A DNA stretch of 7,429 bases from 2-01-FULL-40-42 sp964349415 (GCA_964349415.1 CAYGGJ010000038.1:1-7429), one strand, 5' to 3'. Counted from the first letter of the stretch, positions 1 through 5,289 are shown. Notes: generated by a model from the letters alone, not told the origin. Program-made: numbers and translations.

Positions 1-1121
1 ACATCCGTCGCAAGTAAAATCTGGATCTCATCTCTTTTGAACTTCTGCAATATGGCCTGTCTTTGAAACTGGGATCTGTTGCCGTGTATTGCCCCTGCTT
101 TAAATCCTCTTTTCACAAGTTCTTCAGAGAGCCTTTGAACGCCCCATTTGGTCCTCCCGAAAATGAGCACTTTGTCAAAGTTTTTCTGATTAAGCAAGTC
201 GTGTAGCTGATCCACCTTCTTATTCTTATCGATAGTCTTTACTACTTCTTGGGATATGTTTTCCAAAGTATCTTTGGTTTTCACGGAAATGGTAACCGGA
301 TCTTTTACAAACTCTTTTAATACCTCTTTCTCCTTTTCACCGATGGTGGCTGTGAAGAAAAGAGATTGTCTGTCTTGTGGGGTGCGGGAGATCAGGAATT
401 TGATATCTTCTATAAATCCCATGTCCACCATGTGGTCTGCTTCATCAAGCACTACTACATTAAACTTCGAAAGATCCAAAGTTCGATGGGTAAGTACGTG
501 ATCCTTGAGCCGTCCAGGAGTACCTATCACAAAATTTGGATCTCTTCGAAGGTCTTGGATTTGGGGACGCGGGTTGACTCCTCCTATGGCAAGCGCGGAA
601 TAAACTCTCAGATTTCTTGTAAACTCGAAAAGCTCTTCCTTGATCTGCACCGCAAGTTCACGGGTAGGCGCAACAATGAGAACCTTAGTATTTCTATTTT
701 TTATGACTCTGTCGATAAGAGGGATGAGAAAAGCAGCGGTTTTACCTGTACCTGTGTTTGCGATTCCGATTACGTCTTTGTGCTCAAGTATCTTATGAAT
801 GGTTTGATCCTGGATAGGAGTAGGGGATGTGTATCCTTTTTGAAGAATATTTTTCTTAAGATTTTGGTCAACCGGCAGACTTTCAAAAGAATGAGTGGCT
901 ATGTACTCCTTTTCCTCCTGTGGAGCTACGGCCTGTGAAACAAGATGTGTAGGATCAAAGGATCTTGAACCAAAACGTGCGGCTCTTGAGCCACCATTTC
1001 CGCGAAATCCGCCTGATCTACCTCTGAATCCACCATTAGAACGGCCTCTGAATCCACCGGGACGGCCGCTTCTGAAACGGTTTCCACCACTGCTTTGACT
1101 TCGATTATTAGAATATCTCAT
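1..1121 (-). CDS. DEAD-box ATP-dependent RNA helicase, RG-rich N-terminus (3'-partial)
   Basis: ATP-dependent RNA unwinding, probably in RNA remodelling, ribosome assembly or decay. Reading leftward from the ATG at 1121 gives 373 codons with no stop before the window edge. Residues 1-53 are a low-complexity Gly/Arg/Ser tail with repeated GGFRGR-like units. Then come the Q motif (GYTSPTPIQ, Q104), motif I ANTGTGKT (121-128), Ia PTRELA (152-157), GG (180-181), Ib TPGR (201-204), II DEAD (226-229), motif III as TAT (257-259, usually SAT), IV VLIFGRT (318-324), HGNRSQ (346-351) and the start of motif V, ATDV, at the edge. RecA domain 1 is complete; domain 2 is cut. The start is fixed by an in-frame TAA six codons upstream with no other start codon between. 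No Shine-Dalgarno is visible before the ATG. The family is certain, but the specific paralogue (DeaD, RhlE or CshA type) cannot be decided. Confidence 0.96.
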   Translation of the reverse strand, partial: MRYSNNRSQSSGGNRFRSGRPGGFRGRSNGGFRGRSGGFRGNGGSRAARFGSRSFDPTHLVSQAVAPQEEKEYIATHSFESLPVDQNLKKNILQKGYTSPTPIQDQTIHKILEHKDVIGIANTGTGKTAAFLIPLIDRVIKNRNTKVLIVAPTRELAVQIKEELFEFTRNLRVYSALAIGGVNPRPQIQDLRRDPNFVIGTPGRLKDHVLTHRTLDLSKFNVVVLDEADHMVDMGFIEDIKFLISRTPQDRQSLFFTATIGEKEKEVLKEFVKDPVTISVKTKDTLENISQEVVKTIDKNKKVDQLHDLLNQKNFDKVLIFGRTKWGVQRLSEELVKRGFKAGAIHGNRSQFQRQAILQKFKRDEIQILLATD

Positions 1122-1196
1122 ATAAATAAAATTAACTTACGCAATTTGTGGGAGTCTTAATAGTGAAGGAGGTGAAGGATAAGGAATCTTCTTGAC

Positions 1197-1226
1197 CTTT
1201 AGTCAGTATCGTAACTCTAACTAAAG
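1197..1226. repeat. inverted repeat (10-bp arms, 10-nt loop)
   Basis: On the plus strand the arms are CTTTAGTCAG (1197-1206) and CTAACTAAAG (1217-1226), complementary at all ten positions if one wobble pair is allowed. It touches the candidate -10 box of the helicase promoter. No T-tract follows on either strand, so it is not a standard intrinsic terminator; an operator or an RNA hairpin is possible. Confidence 0.45.
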
Positions 1227-1233
1227 TATACCA
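1225..1233 (-). promoter_or_regulatory. candidate extended -10 promoter of the helicase gene
   Basis: On the minus strand TGGTATACT fits the extended -10 pattern TGnTATAaT with one mismatch. No good -35 hexamer is seen 16-18 bp upstream. Transcription would begin near 1218 and leave a leader of about 97 nt, unlike the near-leaderless genes elsewhere in the window. This is a motif-based inference. Confidence 0.4.
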
Positions 1234-1277
1234 CATCTCAGCCTACAAGTCGAACCAAACCGGTAGATAGCTGAAAC

Positions 1278-1445
1278 TTACCACCTTCGCCCTTGCTGTC
1301 GTTGAAGCCTTTTATTTCTTCTTTCCCTGGCTACACGATCTTGGCGACGCATACTCTCTGCAGGAGACTCATATAGTCCGGGGTCTCGTTGCTCAAAGAT
1401 TCCTACAGGTCCTACAAAAGGTCTCGGCCTTTCACCACTTGCCAT
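1278..1445 (-). CDS. small Arg-rich hypothetical protein (55 aa)
   Basis: This ORF runs from ATG at 1445 to TAA at 1278 and gives 55 residues beginning MASGERPRPFVGP and ending LQRQQGRRW. The N-terminal third is Pro/Gly-rich; the last 25 residues are strongly basic (RRQDR, RERRNKR, RQQGRRW) and could bind nucleic acid or be disordered. I do not recognise a family. Support for it being real is an extended -10 (TGATATAAT) ending 5 nt before the ATG, the geometry seen for better-established genes in this window. It is transcribed toward the helicase but separated from it by 156 bp, and divergent from the 131-aa gene. It has no Shine-Dalgarno. It could still be a chance ORF. Confidence 0.5.
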   Translation of the reverse strand: MASGERPRPFVGPVGIFEQRDPGLYESPAESMRRQDRVARERRNKRLQRQQGRRW

Positions 1446-1450
1446 AGAGG

Positions 1451-1459
1451 ATTATATCA
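1451..1459 (-). promoter_or_regulatory. extended -10 promoter of the 55-aa ORF
   Basis: The minus strand reads TGATATAAT, a perfect TGnTATAAT. It ends 5 nt before the ATG at 1445, so the transcript would start at or next to the start codon. No clear -35 is visible, as expected for an extended -10 promoter. Confidence 0.55.
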
Positions 1460-1464
1460 TAAAG

Positions 1465-1478
1465 CTATCTTTTGATAG
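1465..1478. repeat. short inverted repeat between divergent promoters
   Basis: CTATC (1465-1469) and GATAG (1474-1478) are separated by TTTT. It lies in the 72-bp gap between two divergent start codons, just upstream of the minus-strand -10 and just before the plus-strand -35. It could be an operator, but 5-bp arms in A/T-rich DNA are weak evidence. Confidence 0.25.
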
Positions 1479-1481
1479 ATC

Positions 1482-1509
1482 TTGATTTTGCAACCTTAAG
1501 GAGTACAAT
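1482..1509 (+). promoter_or_regulatory. candidate promoter of the 131-aa gene
   Basis: TTGATT (1482-1487) and TACAAT (1504-1509) are spaced by 16 bp. The -10 ends 8 nt before the ATG at 1518, which places the start of transcription within about 2 nt of the codon. A TAAGGAG (1497-1503) overlaps the spacer; it is 14 nt from the ATG, too far for a typical ribosome binding site, and would not be in the transcript if this promoter is used. Confidence 0.45.
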
Positions 1510-1517
1510 AATCGTTA

Positions 1518-1913
1518 ATGGCATCGAGTCAAGAACGTTGGCTGGTTAGAAAGGTTGAAGGGCTTAAGGGTCCTGCTGCCGAAACGATTACAAAATTACT
1601 TGCACCTGCATTTGCCGGAGGAGACTTCTCCCTCCTATTTGATAAAAATTACAGAGGTGATCCGATGGTCACCGGAGCAAAGGGTGTTTTTGTAGTAAGC
1701 GCTACGGCCGAAATTGGAGCCCTCTACCTGGCAGCCAAGTCCCGACCCATGTTGGGCCTCGCATTTTATGGAGCCGGCAGAATTCTTAATTTCTTAAGTG
1801 AGGGTATTATGGATTTTCATGCATATCCCCCCAAAGACGAACCGATCTCTCTTGATGATTTTAGACAAGCCCGTATACAGCGCAAGGTATCGGGCAGGGC
1901 TTTAGCCGGCTAA
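1518..1913 (+). CDS. hypothetical protein with two hydrophobic segments (131 aa)
   Basis: I do not recognise a family. The protein begins with a basic and polar stretch (MASSQERWLVRKVEGLKG), then has two moderately hydrophobic segments near residues 53-73 (GAKGVFVVSATAEIGALYLAA) and 77-98 (PMLGLAFYGAGRILNFLSEG), and ends in a charged tail rich in Asp, Arg and Lys. The two segments could be a membrane hairpin, though both contain Gly and charged residues and could equally be buried helices. The ATG at 1518 is chosen because an in-frame TAA lies at 1509-1511 with no other start between. The stop is 17 bp from the stop of the convergent 231-aa gene, with no clear terminator between them. Expression is probably from its own near-leaderless promoter. 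Confidence 0.72.
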   Translation: MASSQERWLVRKVEGLKGPAAETITKLLAPAFAGGDFSLLFDKNYRGDPMVTGAKGVFVVSATAEIGALYLAAKSRPMLGLAFYGAGRILNFLSEGIMDFHAYPPKDEPISLDDFRQARIQRKVSGRALAG

Positions 1914-1930
1914 AAAGTTATTTGCTGATC

Positions 1931-2626
1931 TTATTCCGGATCGAAATTAAAAAATGGGATGGCTAATTCTAATACTCGCTCAATTTCGTCTACCTGCCCA
2001 CTAAATTTCAAATAATTCATCCAGATCAGTTTTTGATCTTCAAAATCTCTTTCCGGAACTCTAAACATAAAAATAGGTTCTTGCGATCTGTCTTCGTCAG
2101 TAAAATAAAGGTAAAAAACCGAAGTGGATGAAAAATCATTCAAATCCTCTTCTGTCAGTTTGGAAAAATCATTCGCTATTATGTGTGTTGGATGATCCAA
2201 CTTGTCGTCTATGACGGCCCTTCTTTCACGAACAACCATCGGAGTTTCTTCACCAAGTGCAAGTTCAAAAAAGTATTGGACGGTTGTCAATTTTTGAAAT
2301 CCCAGGAACGCATCTCTTCCGCGAGAAGTAATTTCAAGACTTCCCGTACTTAAAGAGGGGTCAAAGACATTGGCATCTATGTCAATAACTACATGACGAT
2401 CTTTTCTGCGCTTCACTTCAACAATGGGTGCAGGCTCATCAGATTCCGGAGAAAGAGTAATGCGAACTCCTGCGAATCTCGAATTTCTGTCGGCCAGTAC
2501 GTCATTAAGCGCTTTCAATCTTCCTGGAAATTCGGGGGAGAGTCCTGATTTCATTAATTCTGTGCGTGCTCTCGGATCCTCAACGAGTTTTGGACCTACA
2601 TAACGCTCTACATCTTTACCTGCCAT
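1931..2626 (-). CDS. hypothetical acidic protein (231 aa)
   Basis: I do not recognise a family. The protein is soluble-looking, with no signal peptide or membrane segment, and rich in Asp and Glu. Residues 1-50 are charged and probably helical; the centre (about 55-110) has alternating hydrophobic patterns typical of beta strands (VRITLSPE, HVVIDIDANVF, SLEITSRG); the C-terminal part has aromatic-rich stretches (TSVFYLYFTDED, LIWMNYLKF) and ends in PFFNFDPE. The frame also opens five codons earlier at a GTG (2641), but I prefer the ATG at 2626. The GTG overlaps the TATAAT box and nothing precedes it that resembles a ribosome binding site, while the ATG lies 6 nt after TATAAT like the neighbouring genes. 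It is divergent from ruvC, with 52 bp between the start codons. Confidence 0.78.
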   Translation of the reverse strand: MAGKDVERYVGPKLVEDPRARTELMKSGLSPEFPGRLKALNDVLADRNSRFAGVRITLSPESDEPAPIVEVKRRKDRHVVIDIDANVFDPSLSTGSLEITSRGRDAFLGFQKLTTVQYFFELALGEETPMVVRERRAVIDDKLDHPTHIIANDFSKLTEEDLNDFSSTSVFYLYFTDEDRSQEPIFMFRVPERDFEDQKLIWMNYLKFSGQVDEIERVLELAIPFFNFDPE

Positions 2627-2632
2627 GACCGT

Positions 2633-2638
2633 ATTATA
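2633..2638 (-). promoter_or_regulatory. -10 box of the 231-aa gene
   Basis: A perfect TATAAT on the minus strand ends 6 nt before the ATG at 2626, consistent with a leaderless or nearly leaderless transcript. A TG dinucleotide directly precedes it, one base off the extended -10 pattern. No good -35 is seen. This box also decides the start codon, since the alternative GTG (2641-2639) would lie upstream of the transcription start. Confidence 0.5.
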
Positions 2639-2660
2639 CACCTCTTTTTCTTGATTTAGA

Positions 2661-2680
2661 ATACTATATACTTATAGTAT
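2661..2680. repeat. perfect 8-bp dyad at the ruvC start
   Basis: ATACTATA (2661-2668) and TATAGTAT (2673-2680) are perfect inverted copies around a TACT centre. The dyad covers the ruvC -10 box and the first two bases of its ATG. It could be an operator between the divergent ruvC and 231-aa genes. The sequence is A/T-only apart from two C and one G, so chance is possible. Confidence 0.4.
2667..2672 (+). promoter_or_regulatory. -10 box of ruvC
   Basis: TATACT ends 6 nt before the ruvC ATG. The stretch CTATATACTTA is identical to the one in front of gpmI at the same distance from the ATG, which supports a shared promoter geometry. No strong -35 is evident at 16-18 bp. Confidence 0.5.
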
Positions 2681-3167
2681 GGTAATACTCTCTATTGATT
2701 CGGGAGTTGAGAAGACAGGCTACGCTCTTTTTGACAAACAGACAAACGGCAATACAAAGTTTTCTTACATTACTTCCGGGATGATCCAAACTTCAAAATC
2801 CCTCACTACCGAAAAAAGATTGGTAGAAATCTATGAAGAACTAAAAAAGATTATTAAAAAGCACAAGCCGGAACTTATGATTGTCGAGCAGTTATTTTTC
2901 TTTAAAAATGCAAAAACCGTCATTAAAGTCAGTCAGGCTCAAGGTGCAGTTTTGCTTCTTGCGGCACACGAAGATATGAGGGTAGAATTTCTCACTCCTC
3001 TACAGATAAAGCAAATTGTTACAGGATACGGACAATCCGACAAAATAGCGGTACAAAAAATGCTCAAAATTACGCTCGGCCTCGATCTTGAACTCAAGCA
3101 AGATGACCAAGCCGACGCCATAGCCTGCGGACTTGCATATTGTTACCTGAACCAAAACCTTCTCTAG
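2679..3167 (+). CDS. ruvC: Holliday junction resolvase RuvC
   Basis: Endonuclease that makes paired nicks in Holliday junctions at the end of homologous recombination, normally with the RuvAB branch-migration motor; those genes are not in this window. The 162-aa product has the RuvC RNase H-like fold signature: ILSIDSGVEKTGYAL with catalytic D7, IVEQLFFFKNAKT with E70, and DDQADAIA with D143 and D146, matching the D7/E66/D138/D141 tetrad of E. coli RuvC. The conserved SQAQGAVLLLAA helix and the VTGYGQSDKIAVQKM segment are present. Length is close to the usual 155-175 aa. The ATG at 2679 places D7 exactly where the family has it and follows a TATACT box by 6 nt, with no Shine-Dalgarno. The TAG stop is the first three bases of the left arm of the S23 unit. 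Confidence 0.95.
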   Translation: MVILSIDSGVEKTGYALFDKQTNGNTKFSYITSGMIQTSKSLTTEKRLVEIYEELKKIIKKHKPELMIVEQLFFFKNAKTVIKVSQAQGAVLLLAAHEDMRVEFLTPLQIKQIVTGYGQSDKIAVQKMLKITLGLDLELKQDDQADAIACGLAYCYLNQNLL

Positions 3168-3196
3168 CAATTAGCATTTAGTATTTGGCATTTAGG
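3165..3196 (+). repeat. left inverted arm of the S23 unit
   Basis: Four degenerate heptamer units, CAATTAG, CATTTAG, TATTTGG and CATTTAG (3168-3195), read in the opposite orientation to those of the right arm. The arm begins with the ruvC stop TAG and contains the TAA stop of the S23 gene on the other strand (3192-3194). Confidence 0.65.
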
Positions 3197-3542
3197 TAAT
3201 TGAAGAAATAAGCTTATTCAGCATTTTTAAAATTCCTATCATTTCAGCTTCTACCTTTAAGAAATCCTCCTCTTCTATGAATCCCAGATCTTTCGAAAGA
3301 ATTAATTGATTTTGTAGTTCAGTGGTTGAACCTTTGGCGACAAAGTAAAACTGCTGTTTCTCCCTTAAATTTCTTCTCCCAAATCCTTCCGCTATATTGC
3401 TCGTTATAGACAACGCAGAGCGCCTCATTTGAGAAGTCAAGCCAAATCTTTCTTTGGTAGAATACGTTTCTGTTAATTTGTAAACAAAAAGGACTAGTGA
3501 ATGTGCTTTCTGCCATACGTTAAGATGTTTGAAGATGGACAT
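3192..3542 (-). CDS. four-helix-bundle protein of the S23 / 23S rRNA-IVP family
   Basis: The 116-aa product matches the S23 family (intervening-sequence protein, TIGR02436-type) nearly end to end: HLNVWQKAHSLVLFVYKLT (7-24), FGLTSQMRR (33-41), SNIAEGFGR (48-56), then KGSTTELQNQL (70-80) and a C-terminal amphipathic helix. The family folds as a four-helix bundle, forms pentamers in known structures, and is related to the Avd accessory protein of diversity-generating retroelements; its cellular role is unsettled, with nucleic acid binding suggested. No reverse transcriptase or 23S rRNA is nearby. I chose ATG 3542 because the family usually starts a few residues before DLxVWxKA; an in-frame GTG at 3548 would add two residues. 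No Shine-Dalgarno is seen; a weak TAGACT lies about 12 nt upstream. The gene is enclosed by the inverted arms and runs opposite to ruvC and gpmI. Confidence 0.93.
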   Translation of the reverse strand: MSIFKHLNVWQKAHSLVLFVYKLTETYSTKERFGLTSQMRRSALSITSNIAEGFGRRNLREKQQFYFVAKGSTTELQNQLILSKDLGFIEEEDFLKVEAEMIGILKMLNKLISSIT

Positions 3543-3595
3543 TTTCACTCAGAAAGTCTAGTCTAGACGAATAGGCTAATCAGTCGTACATAAGC

Positions 3596-3627
3596 CCAAA
3601 ATGCTACATGCTACATGCTAAATGCTA
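3596..3627 (-). repeat. right inverted arm of the S23 unit
   Basis: Reverse-complementary to 3165-3196 at 26 of 32 positions. It contains the tandem heptamers and abuts the TATACT box of gpmI, so the -35 region of that promoter would lie inside the arm. Confidence 0.65.
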
Positions 3628-3628
3628 T
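3601..3628 (+). repeat. tandem heptamer repeat, four copies
   Basis: Four consecutive 7-bp units differing only in the last base: ATGCTAC, ATGCTAC, ATGCTAA, ATGCTAT. A 7-bp period is unlike a CRISPR array and has no spacers. The degenerate inverted version lies on the far side of the S23 gene. Confidence 0.85.
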
Positions 3629-3633
3629 ATACT
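3628..3633 (+). promoter_or_regulatory. -10 box of gpmI
   Basis: TATACT ends 6 nt before the gpmI ATG, the same spacing and flanking sequence as for ruvC (CTATATACTTA). The position expected for a -35 with a 17-bp spacer (3605-3610) reads TACATG, inside the heptamer repeat, and is a poor match. The upstream TGCTATAT could instead serve as an extended -10 shifted by two bases. Confidence 0.5.
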
Positions 3634-3639
3634 TAGAGA

Positions 3640-5289
3640 ATGAAGCCCGTCGTACTTGTCGTCCTTGACGGTTATGGAATTGCTCCTCCCGGTCCGGGAA
3701 ATCCCATAACCCTTGCCAACCCGAAAAATTTAAACTCATATTTATTTTCATACCCCAATACCACTCTTCAAGCGTCGGGTGAAGCCGTAGGACTTCCCAG
3801 CCATGAACCCGGAAACACCGAGGTAGGGCACATTAATATGGGCGCAGGCAGACTGGTCTACCAAGATCTTCCCCGGATAAATATGAGCATCGCAGATGGT
3901 TCTTTTTATAAAAACACAGCCCTTCTGAAGGCAATGCTTCATGTTAAGACAACAGGAGGGAAGCTTCACCTAATGGGTTTAATAGGCGAGGGAACTGTTC
4001 ACTCGAACATCGATCACCTCTATGCCCTTCTTCATTTTGCCAAAGAGAATCAAATAAAAAATGTTTTTGTTCACGCCATCACCGACGGCAGAGATTCTCC
4101 CCCCAAGTCTGCACGTGAAATAATCTTAAGACTTGAGGAAAAATTAAAGCAGCTGGAGATCGGGAAAATAGCCAGTGTCACAGGACGGTATTTTGCTATG
4201 GACCGGGACAGAAGATGGTCGAGAATTGAGCAGGCATACAATGCGTTGACTAAGGGCCAGGGAGATAAGGCTTTTTCGGCTATTGATGCTGTTACACAAA
4301 GCTATAAGGCAGAGAAGACGGATGAGTTTATCGAACCGACTTTAATAATGCAGGGTGAGAAACCTTTGGCGCTTATTGAAAAAAATGATGCAGTAATCTT
4401 TTTTAACTACCGTATTGACCGGCCGCGTGAGCTCAGCAAGGCATTTGTACTTGATAATTTTGAAAAGGATGCAAATATCAGCGCTTCTTTTGACCCTTTT
4501 GCAGTAAAGTATTACAAGACACATTTTCCCAAAGAACAGACTGCTCAAGCGCCCCCTTTTACCAGAGGACCGAAGATTGAAAATCTTGTTTTCGTAACTC
4601 TGACCGAATACGAAAAAAGTCTTCCGGCAGATGTGGCGTTTCCACCAACACCGGTAGAACTTCCTTTAGGAAGGATACTTGGAGAGCATGATATTCCACA
4701 GCTTAGGATGTCTGAGTCTGAAAAAGAAAGATTCGTAACGTTTTATTTCAATGGTCTGAGAGAACCTGCCTTTCCCCATGAAGAAAGATTGATTATTCCG
4801 TCGCCTAAAGTGGCGACCTATGACCTGAAGCCTGAAATGGCTGCAAACGAGCTTACAAGTATTCTCGTTCAAAGACTCTATGAACAAAAATTTCACTTCA
4901 TACTCGTGAACTTCGCAAATGCAGACATGGTGGGACATACAGGCAGTATTCAGGCGTGTGTAAAGGCAGTGCAGACCCTTGATGTTTGCATGGGAAAAAT
5001 TGTAGCCGCTGTCCTTGCTTTAGACGGGACTGTTTTGGTCACGGCAGACCATGGAAATGTCGAGCAGAAAATAAATCCCCAAACCTCGGGGATTTCTACC
5101 GAACATACACATAACCCTGTTCCCTTCATAGCAATCAATAACAAATTCAAGGGAAGACTTCAAAAATTGCAAAGCGGAGTACTCGCCGACATTACACCTA
5201 CTGTACTGAGCCTTATGGGGTTAACAAAGCCTACGGAGATGACCGGAAGAAATTTGCTTGAAGAGATTCATGAAGTAAGCGTTGTTTAG
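3640..5289 (+). CDS. gpmI: 2,3-bisphosphoglycerate-independent phosphoglycerate mutase
   Basis: Interconverts 3- and 2-phosphoglycerate in lower glycolysis; a cytosolic alkaline-phosphatase-superfamily enzyme with two Mn ions. The 549 aa are slightly longer than the usual 505-515. Visible signatures are the N-terminal metal site VVLDGYG (D10), GNTEVGHINMGAGR (59-71), the inserted transferase domain with H121, HAITDGRDSPP (145-155) and R183/R189/R192, FNYRIDRPREL for substrate binding, NFANADMVGHTG, TADHGNVEQ and EHTHNPVPF metal ligands. The residue at the phosphoryl-accepting position is Thr60, where studied enzymes have Ser (NSEVGH); a Thr nucleophile is used by other superfamily members such as phosphopentomutase. 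The ATG at 3640 starts directly at the conserved KPVVLVVLDG. The TAG overlaps the stop of the convergent response regulator by 4 bp. Its promoter abuts the S23 unit. Confidence 0.96.
   Translation: MKPVVLVVLDGYGIAPPGPGNPITLANPKNLNSYLFSYPNTTLQASGEAVGLPSHEPGNTEVGHINMGAGRLVYQDLPRINMSIADGSFYKNTALLKAMLHVKTTGGKLHLMGLIGEGTVHSNIDHLYALLHFAKENQIKNVFVHAITDGRDSPPKSAREIILRLEEKLKQLEIGKIASVTGRYFAMDRDRRWSRIEQAYNALTKGQGDKAFSAIDAVTQSYKAEKTDEFIEPTLIMQGEKPLALIEKNDAVIFFNYRIDRPRELSKAFVLDNFEKDANISASFDPFAVKYYKTHFPKEQTAQAPPFTRGPKIENLVFVTLTEYEKSLPADVAFPPTPVELPLGRILGEHDIPQLRMSESEKERFVTFYFNGLREPAFPHEERLIIPSPKVATYDLKPEMAANELTSILVQRLYEQKFHFILVNFANADMVGHTGSIQACVKAVQTLDVCMGKIVAAVLALDGTVLVTADHGNVEQKINPQTSGISTEHTHNPVPFIAINNKFKGRLQKLQSGVLADITPTVLSLMGLTKPTEMTGRNLLEEIHEVSVV

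Larger units (their letters stand above)
1122..1277. other. intergenic leader region upstream of the helicase
   Basis: These 156 bp separate the helicase start from the stop of the small upstream ORF. I see no convincing coding frame or tRNA here. The region holds a candidate extended -10 on the minus strand, a 10-bp-arm dyad, and a pyrimidine-rich minus-strand tract resembling the 3' tail of 16S rRNA. The last 15 bases before the helicase ATG are almost pure A/T with no Shine-Dalgarno. Confidence 0.6.
3165..3627. mobile_element. S23 unit: four-helix-bundle gene between inverted heptamer-repeat arms (putative)
   Basis: This 463-bp stretch consists of a left arm (3165-3196), the S23-family gene on the minus strand, about 50 bp of leader, and a right arm (3596-3627). 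By my alignment the right arm, reverse-complemented, matches the left arm at 26 of 32 positions without gaps. Both arms are built of variants of a heptamer, CTAAATG. The unit starts at the ruvC stop codon and ends directly against the gpmI -10 box. S23-family genes are known as open reading frames inside intervening sequences of 23S rRNA genes, which also have complementary ends, so this may be a related element at a protein-coding locus. I see no transposase and no obvious target-site duplication, so mobility is an inference. Confidence 0.4.

Noticed and set aside
366..938. 190-aa plus-strand ORF
   Set aside because: It is antisense to the helicase core, whose conserved motifs on the minus strand explain the sequence; the translated product has no recognisable pattern.
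895..1098. 67-aa Pro-rich plus-strand ORF
   Set aside because: It is the antisense reading of the RG-rich helicase tail; Gly/Arg codons read backwards give Pro/Arg/Leu-rich peptides.
1166..1220. Plus-strand gene after the perfect Shine-Dalgarno at 1166-1175
   Set aside because: No start codon at a suitable distance opens a frame longer than a few codons.
1241..1262. Possible tRNA T-arm (GGTTCGACT on the minus strand)
   Set aside because: The bases on either side of the loop do not pair, and no acceptor stem, anticodon arm or D-arm could be found.
2627..2641. GTG start at 2641 for the 231-aa protein
   Set aside because: The GTG directly precedes the TATAAT box and has no ribosome binding site; the ATG at 2626 fits the spacing seen for neighbouring genes.
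3601..3628. CRISPR-like repeat array
   Set aside because: The units are 7 bp and contiguous, with no spacers, no repeat of 23 bp or more and no cas gene.
5286..5289. Terminator between gpmI and the response regulator
   Set aside because: The genes overlap by 4 bp and I found no GC-rich hairpin followed by a T-tract around the junction on either strand.
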